Assembly: GCF_050948215.1 (NCBI RefSeq) | Contig: NW_027488846.1 | Location: 62,001-126,000, forward strand | Direction: 5' to 3' | DNA from: Halictus rubicundus | Lineage: Eukaryota; Arthropoda; Insecta; Hymenoptera; Halictidae | DNA length: 64,000 nucleotides | Shown here: piece by piece, positions 14,501 to 28,000 of the stretch | Position numbering within the stretch: position 1 is the stretch's first letter | Layout of the letters: each line of letters opens with the position of its first letter | Notes under the pieces: generated by a model | Told to the model about the DNA's origin: nothing | Seen by the model: the letters and a program-made list of their open reading frames with translations, nothing else | The model's database searches: none | Program-made: the position numbers and the translations under genes

Positions 14501-17500
14501 CTATCCTCTATCCTATCCTATCCTCTATCCTACCCTATCCTATCCTCTGTCCGATCCTATCCCTATCCTATCCTATCCTCTATCCTATCCCATCCTCTAT
14601 CCCATACTATCCTATATCCTATCCTATCCTTTATCATATCATATCCTCTATCCTATCCTATCCTCTATCGTATCCTATCCTCTATTATATCCTATCCGCT
14701 ATCCTATCCTATCCTCTATCCTATCCTATCCTCTATCCTATCCTATCCTCTATCATATCCTATCCTCTATCCTATCCTATCCTCTATCCTATCCTATCCT
14801 CCATCCTATCCTATCGTATCCTCTATCCTATCCTATCCTCTATCCTATCCTATCCTCTATCCTATCCTATCGTATCCTCTATCCTATCCTATCCACTATC
14901 CTATCCGATCCTCTATCCTATCCTATCCTCTATAATATCGTATCCTCTATCATATCCTATCCTCTTTATAATAATATCATCTATCCTATCGTATTCTCTA
15001 TTATATCCTATCCTCATATCGTCTCCTATCCTCTATCCTATCCTATCCTCTATCGTATCCTATCCTCTATCCTATCCAATCCTCTACCCTATCCTCTATC
15101 CTATCCTATTCTGTATCCTATCCTATCCTATCCACTACCGTCTCCTATCCTGTATCCGATCCAATCCCCTATCCTCTATCCTATCCTATTCTCTATCCTA
15201 TCCTCTATCGTATCGTATCCTCTATCCTATCCAATCCTCTATCCTATCCGATCCTCTATCCTATCCTATCCTCTATCCTATCCTATCCTCTATCCTATCC
15301 TATCCTCTATCCTATCCTATCCTCTATCCTATCCTATTCTCTATCCTATCCTATCCTCTATCCGATCCTATCCTCTATCCTATCCTATTGTCTATCCTAT
15401 CCTATCCTCTATCCTATCCTATCCTCTATCCTATCCTATTCTCCATCCTATCCTATCCTCATATCGTCTCCTATCCTCTATCCTATCCTCTATCCTATCC
15501 TATCCTCTATCGTATCCGATCCTCTATCCTATCCAATCCTCTATCCTATCCTCTATCCTATCCTCTATCCTATCCTATCCTCTATCGTATCCGATCCTCT
15601 ATCCTATCCAATCCTCTATCCTATCCTCTATCCTATCCTCTACCGTCTCCTATCCTGTATCCGATTCAATCCCGCATCCTCTATCCTATCCTATTCTCTA
15701 TTCTATCCTCTATCGTATCGTATCCTCTATCCTATCCAATCCTCTATCCTCTCCGATCCTCTGTCCTATCCTATCCTCTATCCTATCCTATCCTCTATCC
15801 TATCCTATCCTCTATCCTATCCTATCCTCTATCCTATCCTATCCTCTATCCTATCCTATCCTCTATCCTATCCTATCCTCTATCCTACCCTATCCTATCC
15901 TCTGTCCGATCCTATCCCCTATCCTATCCTATCCTCTATCCTATCCCATCCTCTATCCCATACTATCCTCTATCCTATCCTATCCTTTATCATATCCTAT
16001 CCTCTATCCTATCCTATCCTCTATCGTATCCTATCCTATATTATATCCTATCCGCTATCCTATCCTATCCTCTATCCTATCCTATCCTCTATCCTATCCT
16101 ATTCTCTATCCTATCCTATCCTCTATCCTATCCTATCCTCTATCATATCCTATCCTCTATCCTATCCTATCCTCTATCCTATCCTATCCTCTATCCTATC
16201 CTATCGTATCCTCTATCCTATCCTATCCTCTATCCTATCCTATCCTATTCTCTATCCCATCCTATCCTTTATCGTATCCTCTCCTTTATCATATCCTATC
16301 CTCTATCCTATCCTATCCTCTATCCTAACCTATCCTCTATCCTATCCTATCCAATCCTCTATCCTATGCTACCCTCTATCCTATCCTATCCTCTATCCTA
16401 TCCTATCCAATCCTCTATCCTATGCTACCCTCTATCCTATCCTATCCTCTATCCTATCCTATCCTCTATCCTATTCTATCCTCTATCGTATCCGATCCTC
16501 TATCCTATCCTATCCTCTATAATATCGTATCCTCTATCATATCCTATCCTCTTTCCTATAATATCATCTATCCTATCCTATTCTCTATTATATCCTATCC
16601 TCATATCGTCTCCTATCCTCTATCCTATCCTATCCTCTATCCTATCCTATCCTCTATCCTATCCTATCCTCTATCCTATCCTATCCTCTATCCTATCCTT
16701 TCCTCTATCCTATCCTATACTCTATCCTATCCTATCCTATCCTCTATCCGATCCTATCCTCTATCCTATCCTATCCTCTATCCTATCCTATCCTCTATCC
16801 TATCCTATCCTCTATCCTATCCTATCCTCTATCCTATCCTTTCCTCTATCCTATCCTATACTCTATCCTATCCTATCCTATCCTCTATCGTATCCTATCC
16901 TCTATCCTATCCAATCCTCTATCCTATCCTCTATCCTATCCTATTCTGTATCCTATCCTATCCTATCCACTACCGTCTCCTATCCTGTATCCGATCCAAT
17001 CCCCTATCCTCTATCCTATCCTATTCTCTATCCTATCCTCTATCGTATCGTATCCTCTATCCTATCCAATCCTCTATCCTATCCGATCCTCTATCCTATC
17101 CTATCCTCTATCCTATCCTATCCTCTATCGTATCCGATCCTCTATCCTATCCTATCCTCTATCCTATCCTATCCTCTATCGTATCCGATCCTCTATCCTA
17201 TCCAATCCTCTATCCTATCCTCTATCCTATCCTCTATCCTATCCTATCCTCTATCATATCCTATCCTCTATCCTATCCTATCCTCTATCCTATCCTATCC
17301 TCTATCCTATCCTATCCTCTATCCTATCCCATCCTCTATCCCATACTATCCTCTATCCTATCCTATCCTTCATCATATCCTATCCTCTATCCGATCCTAT
17401 CCCCTATCACATCCTATCCTCTATCCTATCTTATCCTCTATCCTATCCTATCCTCTACCGTATCATATTCTCTATCCTATCCTCTATCGTATCGTATCCT

Positions 17501-20500
17501 CTAACCTATCCAATCCTCTATCCTATCCGATCCTCTATCCTATCCTATCCTCTATAATATCGTATCCTCTATCATATCCTATCCTCTTTCCAATAATATC
17601 ATCTATCCTATCCTATTCTCTATTATATCCTATCCTCATATCGTCTCCTATCCTCTATCCTATCCTATCCTCTATCGTATCCTATCCTCTATCCTATCCA
17701 ATCCTCTATCCTATCCTCTATCCTATCCTATTCTGTATCCTATCCTATCCTATCCACTACCGTCTCCTATCCTGTATCCGATCCAATCCCCTATCCTCTA
17801 TCCTATCCTATTCTCTATCCTATCCTCTATCGTATCGTATCCTCTATCCTATCCAATCCTCTATCCTATCCGATCCTCTATCCTGTCCTATCCTCTATCC
17901 TATCCTATCCTCTATCCTATCCTATCCTCTATCCTATCCTATTCTCTATCCTATCCTAACCTATCCTCTATCCGATCCTATCCTCTATCCTATCCTATCC
18001 TCTATCCTATCCTATCCTCTATCCTATCCTATCCTCTATCCTATCCTATTCTCCATCCTATCCTATCCTCATATCGTCTCCTATCCTCTATCCTATCCTC
18101 TATCCTATCCTATCCTCTATCGTATCCGATCCTCTATCCTATCCAATCCTCTATCCTATCCTCTATCCTATCCTCTATCCTATCCTATCCTCTATCGTAT
18201 CCGATCCTCTATCCTATCCAATCCTCTATCCTAACCTCTATCCTATCCTCTAACGTCTCCTATCCTGTATCCGATCCAATCCCGCATCCTCTATCCTATC
18301 CTATTCTCTAACCTATCCTTTATCGTATCGTATCCTCTATCCTATCCAATCCTCTATCCTATCCGATCCTCTATCCTATCCTATCCTCTATCCTATCCTA
18401 TCCTCTATCCTATCCTATCCTCTATCCTATCCTATCCTCTATCCTATCCTATCCTCTATCCTATCCTATCCTCTATCCTATCCTATCCTCTATCCTATCC
18501 TATCCTCTATCCTATCCTATCCTCTATCCTATCCTATCCTCTATCCTATCCTATCCTCTATCCTCTATCCTATCCTATCCTCTATCCTACCCTATCCTAT
18601 CCTCTGTCCGATCCTATCCCTATCCCATCCTATCCTCTATCCTATCCCATCCTCTATCCCATACTATCCTATATCCTATCCTATCCTTTATCATATCATA
18701 TCCTCTATCCTATCCTATCCTCTATCGTATCCTATCCTCTATTATATCCTATCCGCTATCCTATCCTATCCTCTATCCTATCCTATCCTCTATCCTATCC
18801 TATCCTCTATCATATCCTATCCTCTATCCTATCCTATCCTCTATCCTATCCTATCCTCCATCCTATCCTATCGTATCCTCTATCCTATCCTATCCTCTAT
18901 CCTATCCTATCCTCTATCCTATCCTATCGTATCCTCTATCCTATCCTATCCACTATCCTATCCGATCCTCTATCCTATCCTATCCTCTATAATATCGTAT
19001 CCTCTATCATATCCTATCCTCTTTATAATAATATCATCTATCCTATCCTATTCTCTATTATATCCTATCCTCATATCGTCTCCTATCCTCTATCCTATCC
19101 TATCCTCTATCGTATCCTATCCTCTATCCTATCCAATCCTCTATCCTATCCTCTATCCTATCCTATTCTGTATCCTATCCTATCCTATCCACTACCGTCT
19201 CCTATCCTGTATCCGATCCAATCCCCTATCCTCTATCCTATCCTATTCTCTATCCTATCCTCTATCGTATCGTATCCTCTATCCTATCCAATCCTCTATC
19301 CTATCCGATCCTCTATCCTATCCTATCCTCTATCCTATCCTATCCTCTATCCTATCCTATCCTCTATCCTATCCTATCCTCTATCCTATCCTATTCTCTA
19401 TCCTATCCTATCCTATCCTCTATCCGATCCTATCCTCTATCCTATCCTATCCTCTATCCTATCCTATCCTCTATCCTATCCTATCCTCTATCCTATCCTA
19501 TTCTCCATCCTATCCTATCCTCATATCGTCTCCTATCCTCTATCCTATCCTCTATCCTATCCTATCCTCTATCGTATCCGATCCTCTATCCTATCCAATC
19601 CTCTATCCTATCCTCTATCCTATCCTCTATCCTATCCTATCCTCTATCGTATCCGATCCTCTATCCTATCCAATCCTCTATCCTATCCTCTATCCTATCC
19701 TCTACCGTCTCCTATCCTGTATCCGATTCAATCCCGCATCCTCTATCCTATCCTATTCTCTATTCTATCCTCTATCGTATCGTATCCTCTATCCTATCCA
19801 ATCCTCTATCCTATCCTATCCTATTCTCTATCCCATCCTATCCTTTATCCTATCCTCTCCTTTATCATATCCTATCCTCTATCCTATCCTATCCTCTATC
19901 CTAACCTATCCTCTATCCTATCCTATCCAATCCTCTATCCTATGCTACCCTCTATCCTATCCTATCCTCTATCCTATCCTATCCAATCCTCTATCCTATG
20001 CTACCCTCTATCCTATCCTATCCTCTATCCTATCCTATCCTCTATCCTATTCTATCCTCTATCGTATCCGATCCTCTATCCTATCCTATCCTCTATAATA
20101 TCGTATCCTCTATCATATCCTATCCTCTTTCCTATAATATCATCTATCCTATCCTATTCTCTATTATATCCTATCCTCATATCGTCTCCTATCCTCTATC
20201 CTATCCTATCCTCTATCCTATCCTATCCTCTATCCTATCCTATCCTCTATCCTATCCTATCCTCTATCCTACCCTATCCTATCCTGTATCCGATCCTATC
20301 CCCTATCCTCTATCGTATCCTATCCTCTATCCTATCCTATCCTCTATCCCATCCTATCCTCTATCCTATACTATCCTCTATCGTATCCTATCCTCTATCT
20401 TCTCCTATCCTCTATCCTATCCTGTTCTCTATCCTATCCTATCCTCTATCCTATCCTATCCTCTATCCTATCCTATCCTCTATCCTATCCTATCCTCTAT

Positions 20501-21877
20501 CCTATCCTATCCTCTATCTTATCCTATCCTCTATCGTATCCTATCCTCTATTATATCCTATCCGCTATCCTTTCCTATCCTCTATCCTATCCTATCCTCT
20601 ATCCTATCCTATCCTCTATCCTATCCTATCCTCTATCATATCCTATCCTCTATCCTATCCTATCCTCTATCCTATCCTATCCTCTATCCTATCCTATCCT
20701 CTATCCCATCCTATCCTCTATCCTATCCAATCCTCTATCCTATCCGATCCTCTATCCTATCCTATCCTCTATCCTATCCTATCCTCTATCCTATCCTATC
20801 CTCTATCCTATCCTATCCTCTATCCTATCCTATCCTCTATCCTATCCTATCCTATCCTCTATCCTATCCTATCCTCTATCCTATCCTATCCTCTATCCTA
20901 CCCTATCCTATCCTCTGTCCGATCCTATCCCCTATCCTATCCTATCCTCTATCGTATCCTATCCTCTACCCTATCCTATCCTCTATCCTATCCTATCCTC
21001 TATCCTACCCTATCCTCTATCCCATCCTATCCTCTATCCTATACTATCCTCTATCGTATCCTATCCTCTATCTTATCCTTTCCTCTATCCTATCCTATTC
21101 TCTATCCTATCCTATCCTCTATCCTATCCTATCCTCTATCATATCCTATCCTCTATCCTATCCTATCCTCTATCCTATCCTATCCTCTATCCTATCCTAT
21201 CGTATCCTCTATCCTATCCTATCCTCTATCCTATCCTATCCTATTCTCTATCCCATCCTATCCTCTATCCTATCCACTCCTTTATCATATCCTATCCTCT
21301 ATCCTATCCTATCCTCTATCCTAACCTATCCTCTATCCTATCCTATCCTATCCTCTATCCTATCCTATCCTCTATCCTATCCTATCCTCTATCCTATCCT
21401 ATCCTCTATCGTATCCTATCCTCTACCCTATCCTATCCTCTATCCTATCCTATCCTCTATCCTATCCTATCCTCTATCCTATCCTATCCTCTATTCTATC
21501 CTATCCTCTATCCTATCCTATCCGCTATCCCATCCTATCCTCTACCTTATCCTATCCTCTATCCTATCCTATTCTCTATCCTATCCTATCCTCTCTCCTA
21601 TCCTATCCTCTATCATATCCTATCCTCTATCCTATCCTATCCTCTATCCTATCCTATCGTATCCTCTATCCTATCCTATCCTCTATCCTATCCTATCGTA
21701 TCCTCTATCCTATCCTATCCTCTATCCTAATCTATCCTCTATCCTATCCTATCCTCTATCCTATCTTGTCCTCTATCCTATCCTATCCTCTACCGTATCA
21801 TATTCTCTATCCTATCCTCTATCGTATCGTATCCTCTATCCTATCCAATCCTCTATCCTATCCGATCCTCTATCCTA

Positions 21878-21955
21878 TCCTCTATAATATCGTAACCTCT
21901 AACATATCCTATCCTCTTTCCTATAATATCATCTATCCTATCCTATTCTCTATCC
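21878..21955 (+). repeat. AT-richer cassette, family B type (representative)
   Basis: This is the counterpart of the A cassette. It starts CTATAATATCGTAACC and CTAACATATCC, continues CTTTCC, ATAATATCATC, TTCTC, and then returns to ordinary units without TTATATCC or CATATCGTCTCC. The two T-to-A changes relative to family A (GTATCCTCTATC to GTAACCTCTAAC) introduce TAA. They are constant in nearly all family B cassettes, except that near 62,488 one reads GTAATCTCTAAC. Confidence 0.8.
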
Positions 21956-24796
21956 TATCCTATCCTCTATCCTATCCTATCCTCTATCCTATCCTGTCCT
22001 CTATCCTATCCTATCCTATCCTCTATCCCATCCTATCCTCTATCCTATCCTCTCCTTTATCATATCCTATCCTCTATCCGATCCTATCCTCTATCCTATC
22101 CTATCCAATCCTCTATCCTATGCTACCCTCTATCCTATCCTATCCTCTATCCTATCCTATCCAATCCTCTATCCTATGCTACCCTCTATCATATCCTATC
22201 CTCTATCCGATCCTATCCTCTATCCTATCCTATCCAATCCTCTATCCTATGCTACCCTCTATCCTATCCTATCCTCTATCCTATCCTATCCAATCCTCTA
22301 TCCTATGCTACACTCTATCCTATCCTATCCTCTATCCTATCCTATCCTCTATCCTATCCTATCCTCTATCGTATCCTATCCTCTATTATATCCTATCCGC
22401 TACCCTATCCTATCCTCTATCCTATCCTATCCTCTATCCTATCCTATCCAATCCTCTATCCTATGCTACCCTCTATCCTATCCTATCCTCTATCCTATCC
22501 TATCCTCTATCCTATCCTATCCTCTATGGTATCCTATCCTCTATTATATCCTATCCGCTATCCTATCCTATCCTATCCGCTATCCTATCCTATCCTCTAT
22601 CCTATCCTATCCTCTATCCTACCCTATCCTCTATCATATCCTATCCTCTATCCTCTCCTATCCTCTAACCTATCCTATCCTCTATCCTATCCTATCGTAT
22701 CCTCTATCCTATCCTATCCTCTATCCTATCCTATCCTCTATCCTATCCTATCCTATCCTCTATCCGATCCTATCCTCTATCCTATCCTATCCTCTATCGT
22801 ATCCTATCCTCTACCCTATCCTATCCTCTATCCTATCCTATCCTCTATCCTATCCTATCCTCTATCCTATCCTATCCAATCCTCTATCCTATGCTACCCT
22901 CTATCCTATCCTATCCTCTATTATATCCTATCCTCTATCGTATCCTATCCTCTACCCTATCCTATCCTCTATCCTATCCTATCCTCTATCCTATCCTATC
23001 CTCTATCCTATCCTATCCAATCCTCTATCCTATGCTACCCTCTATCCTATCCTATCCTCTATCCTATCCTATCCTCTATCCTATCCTATCCTCTATGGTA
23101 TCCTATCCTCTATTATATCCTATCCTCTATCCTATCCTATCCTCTAACCTATCCTATCCTCTATCCTATCCTATCGTATCCTCTATCCTATCCTATCCTC
23201 TATCCTATCCTATCCTCTATCCTATCCTATCCTCTATCCGATCCTATCCTCTATCCTATCCTATCCTCTATCGTATCCTATCCTCTACCCTATCCTATCC
23301 TCTATCCTATCCTATCCTCTATCCTATCCTATCCTCTATCCTATCCTATCCAATCCTCTATCCTATGCTACCCTCTATCCTATCCTATCCTCTATTATAT
23401 CCTATCCTCTATCCTATCCTATCCTCTATCCTATCCTACCCTCTATTATATCCTATCCGCTATCCTATCCTATCCTCTATCCTATCCTATCCTCTATCCT
23501 ATCCTATCCTCTATCCTATCCTATCCTCTATCCTATCCTATCCTCTATCATATCCTATCCTCTATCCTTTCCTATCCTCTAACCTATCCTATCCTCTATC
23601 CTATCCTATCGTATCCTCTATCCTATCCTATCCTCTATCCTATCCTATCCTCTATCCTATCCTATCCTCTATCCGATCCTATCCTCTATCCTATCCTATC
23701 CTCTATCGTATCCTATCGTCTACCCTATCCTATCCTCTATCCTATCCTATCCTCTATCCTATCCTATCCTCTATCCTATCCTATCCTATCCTCTATCCTA
23801 TCTTGTCCTCTATCCTATCCTATCCTCTAAAGTATCATATTCTCTATCCTATCCTCTATCGTATCGTATCCTCTATCCTATCCAATCCTCTATCCTATCC
23901 GATCCTCTATCCTATCCTCTATAATATCGTAACCTCTAACATATCCTATCCTCTTTCCTATAATATCATCTATCCTATCCTATTCTCTATCCTTTCCTAT
24001 CCTCTAACCTATCCTATCCTCTATCCTATCCTATCGTATCCTCTATCCTATCCTATCCTCTATCCTATCCTATCCTCTATCCTATCCTATCCTCTATCCG
24101 ATCCTATCCTCTATCCTATCCTATCCTCTATCGTATCCTATCCTCTACCCTATCCTATCCTCTATCCTATCCTATCCTCTATCCTATCCTATCCTCTATC
24201 CTATCCTATCCAATCCTCTATCCTATCCAATCCTCTATCCTATGCTACCCTCTATCCTATCCTATCCTCTATCCTATCCTATCCTCTATCCTATCCTTTC
24301 CTCTATCCTATCCTATACTCTATCCTATCCTATCCTATCCTCTATCCTATCCTATCCTCTATCCTATCCTATCCTATCCTCTATCCTATCTTGTCCTCTA
24401 TCCTATCCTATCCTCTATCCTATCCTATCCTCTATCCTATTCTTTCCTCTATCCTATCCTATACTCTATCCTATCCTATCCTATCCTCTATCCGATCCTA
24501 TCCTCTATCCTATCCTATCCTCTATCGTATCCTATCCTCTACCCTATCCTATCCTCTATCCTATCCTATCCTCTATCCTATCCTATCCAATCTTCTATCC
24601 TATGCTACCCTCTATCCTATCCTATCCTCTATCCTGTCCTATCCTCTATCCTATCCTATCCTCTATCGTATCGTATCGTCTATTATATCCTATCCTCTAT
24701 CCTATCCTATCCTCTATCCTATCCTATCCTCTATCCTATCCTATCCTCTATCCTATCCTGTCCTCTATCCTATCCTATCCTCTATCCTATCCGATC

Positions 24797-25078
24797 CTCT
24801 ATCCTATCCTATCCTCTGTCCTATCCTATCCTCTATCCTATCCTATCCTCTAGCCTATCCTATCCTCTATCCTATCCTATCCTATCCTCTATCCTATCAT
24901 ATCCTCTATCCTATCCTATCCAATCCTCTATCCTATGCTACCCTCTATCCTATCCTATCCTCTATCCCATCCTATCCTCTATCCTATCCTATCCTCTGTC
25001 CTATCCTATCCTCTATCCTATCCTATCCTCTAGCCTATCCTATCCTCTATCCTATCCTATCCTATCCTCTATCCTATG
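24797..25078 (+). repeat. 180-bp duplication, truncated at the B-to-A junction
   Basis: The first copy holds CTAGCC at 24,851 and the second at 25,031. The second copy breaks at about 25,075, where an ordinary CATATCC unit is replaced by TGCTACCC and then family A order. The breakpoint of the domain switch therefore falls inside this repeat. Confidence 0.75.
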
Positions 25079-25099
25079 CTACCCTCTATCCTATCCTAT

Positions 25100-28000
25100 C
25101 CTCTATCCTATCCTATCCTCTATCCTATCCTATCGTATCCTCTATCCTATCCTATCCTCTATCCTATCCTATCCTATTCTCTATCCCATCCTATCCTTTA
25201 TCGTATCCTCTCCTTTATCATATCCTATCCTCTATCCTATCCTATCCTCTATCCTAACCTATCCTCTATCCTATCCTATCCAATCCTCTATCCTATGCTA
25301 CCCTCTATCCTATCCTATCCTCTATCCTATCCTATCCAATCCTCTATCCTATGCTACCCTCTATCCTATCCTATACTCTATCCTATCCTATCCTATCCTC
25401 TATCCGATCCTATCCTCTATCCTATCCTATCCTCTATCCTATCCTATCCTCTATCCTATCCTATCCTCTATCCTATCCTATCCTCTATCCTATCCTTTCC
25501 TCTATCCTATCCTATACTCTATCCTATCCTATCCTATCCTCTATCCTATCCTATTCTCTATCCTATCCTATCCTATCCTCTATCCGATCCTATCCTCTAT
25601 CCTATCCTATCCTCTATCCTATCCTATCCTCTATCCTATCCTATCCTCTATCCTATCCTATTCTCCATCCTATCCTATCCTCATATCGTCTCCTATCCTC
25701 TATCCTATCCTCTATCCTATCCTATCCTCTATCGTATCCGATCCTCTATCCTATCCAATCCTCTATCCTATCCTCTATCCTATCCTCTATCCTATCCTAT
25801 CCTCTATCGTATCCGATCCTCTATCCTATCCAATCCTCTATCCTAACCTCTATCCTATCCTCTAACGTCTCCTATCCTGTATCCGATCCAATCCCGCATC
25901 CTCTATCCTATCCTATTCTCTAACCTATCCTCTATCGTATCGTATCCTCTATCCTATCCAATCCTCTATCCTATCCGATCCTCTATCCTATCCTATCCTC
26001 TATCCTATCCTATCCTCTATCCTATCCTATCCTCTATCCTATCCTATCCTCTATCCTATCCTATCCTCTATCCTATCCTATCCTCTATCCTATCCTATCC
26101 TCTATCCTATCCTATCCTCTATCCTATCCTATCCTCTATCCTATCCTATCCTCTATCCTACCCTATCCTATCCTCTGTCCGATCCTATCCCTATCCTATC
26201 CTATCCTCTATCCTATCCCATCCTCTATCCCATACTATCCTATATCCTATCCTATCCTTTATCATATCATATCCTCTATCCTATCCTATCCTCTATCCTA
26301 TCCTCTACCGTCTCCTATCCTGTATCCGATTCAATCCCGCATCCTCTATCCTATCCTATTCTCTATTCTATCCTCTATCGTATCGTATCCTCTATCCTAT
26401 CCAATCCTCTATCCTCTCCGATCCTCTGTCCTATCCTATCCTCTATCCTATCCTATCCTCTATCCTATCCTATCCTCTATCCTATCCTATCCTCTATCCT
26501 ATCCAATCCTCTATCCTATCCTCTATCCTATCCTATTCTGTATCCTATCCTATCCTATCCACTACCGTCTCCTATCCTGTATCCGATCCAATCCCCTATC
26601 CTCTATCCTATCCTATTCTCTATCCTATCCTCTATCGTATCGTATCCTCTATCCTATCCAATCCTCTATCCTATCCGATCCTCTATCCTATCCTATCCTC
26701 TATCCTATCCTATCCTCTATCCTATCCTATCCTCTATCCTATCCTATCCTCTATCCTATCCTATTCTCTATCCTATCCTATCCTATCCTCTATCCGATCC
26801 TATCCTCTATCCTATCCTATCCTCTATCCTATCCTATCCTCTATCCTATCCTATCCTCTATCCTATCCTATCCTCTATCGTATCCCATCCTCTATTATAT
26901 CCTATCCGCTATCCTATCCTATCCTCTATCCTATCCTATCCTCTATCCTATCCTATTCTCTATCCTATCCTATCCTCTATCCTATCCTATCCTCTATCAT
27001 ATCCTATCCTCTATCCTATCCTATCCTCTATCCTATCCTATCCTCTATCCTATCCTATCGTATCCTCTATCCTATCCTATCCTATCCTCTATCCGATCCT
27101 ATCCTCTATCCTATCCTATCCTCTATCCTATCCTATCCTCTATCCTATCCTATCCTCTATCCTATCCTATTCTCCATCCTATCCTATCCTCATATCGTCT
27201 CCTATCCTCTATCCTATCCTCTATCCTATCCTATCCTCTATCGTATCCGATCCTCTATCCTATCCTATCCTCTATCCTATCCTATCCTCTATCGTATCCG
27301 ATCCTCTATCCTATCCAATCCTCTATCCTATCCTCTATCCTATCCTATCCTCTATCATATCCTATCCTCTATCCTATCCTATCCTCTATCCTATCCTATC
27401 CTCTATCCTATCCTATCGTATCCTCTATCATATCCTATCCTCTATCCTATCCTATCCTCTATCCTATCATATCCTCTATCCTATCCTATCCTCTATCCTA
27501 TCCCATCCTCTATCCTATCCGATCCTCTATCCTATCCTATCCTCTATAATATCGTATCCTCTATCATATCCTATCCTCTTTCCAATAATATCATCTATCC
27601 TATCCTATTCTCTATTATATCCTATCCTCATATCGTCTCCTATCCTCTATCCTATCCTATCCTCTATCGTATCCTATCCTCTATCCTATCCAATCCTCTA
27701 TCCTATCCTCTATCCTATCCTATTCTGTATCCTATCCTATCCTATCCACTACCGTCTCCTATCCTGTATCCGATCCAATCCCCTATCCTCTATCCTATCC
27801 TATTCTCTATCCTATCCTCTATCGTATCGTATCCTCTATCCTATCCAATCCTCTATCCTATCCGATCCTCTATCCTGTCCTATCCTCTATCCTATCCTAT
27901 CCTCTATCCTATCCTATCCTCTATCCTATCCTATTCTCTATCCTATCCTATCCTATCCTCTATCCGATCCTATCCTCTATCCTATCCTATCCTCTATCCT

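Larger units (their letters stand above)
1..15024 (+). repeat. 14-15 kb higher-order repeat, copy 1
   Basis: The string at position 1, including a rare CTACCC unit near 61 followed by the GTCTCC marker, recurs at 15,025 and 29,057. Positions 1 to about 4.78 kb match 15.02-19.81 kb at offsets of 15,001-15,031 bp. The small changes in offset are gains or losses of whole units and one 18-bp deletion. The right part, about 11.2-15.02 kb, matches 25.4-29.06 kb at offsets of 14,010-14,210. The middle, about 4.8-11.2 kb, is specific to this copy and is filled by internal duplications. The start is arbitrary because the window opens inside the array. Confidence 0.75.
1..20250 (+). repeat. Family A satellite domain 1
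   Basis: This stretch is defined by two recurrent variant strings absent from family B. The first, CATATCGTCTCC, occurs near 440, 1582, 2140, 2632, 3067, 4047, 4496, 5654, 6062, 6376, 7353, 7805, 8963, 9371, 9906, 11063, 11472, 12980, 13612, 14046, 15013, 15460, 16602, 17637, 18070, 19071, 19522 and 20179. The second, CGTCTCCTATCCTGTATCC, occurs near 115, 635, 1955, 2758, 3250, 4170, 4680, 6560, 7480, 7990, 10090, 11655, 12100, 13735, 14230, 15140, 15645, 16975, 17760, 18255, 19195 and 19705. Near 12355 this string has one C-to-G change, reading CCTATGCTG. The right edge is placed where the sequence stops matching the 5.28-5.74 kb segment. It is uncertain by about 100 bp. Confidence 0.85.
20250..25100 (+). 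repeat. Family B satellite domain 1, inserted between family A blocks
   Basis: Both family A marker strings are missing across about 5 kb. Family B markers appear instead: GTAACCTCTAAC near 21.89 and 23.93 kb, TATCTTGTCC near 21.76, 23.80 and 24.39 kb, CTATGGTATCC near 22.53 and 23.10 kb, and CTAGCC near 24.85 and 25.03 kb. The first 1.4 kb is a mixed zone rich in TACCC and CCCATCC variants that carries neither cassette. From about 21.32 to 24.85 kb it matches 35.76-39.29 kb at a constant offset of 14,438 bp. The right edge is a return to family A order at about 25.08-25.12 kb. Confidence 0.82.
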
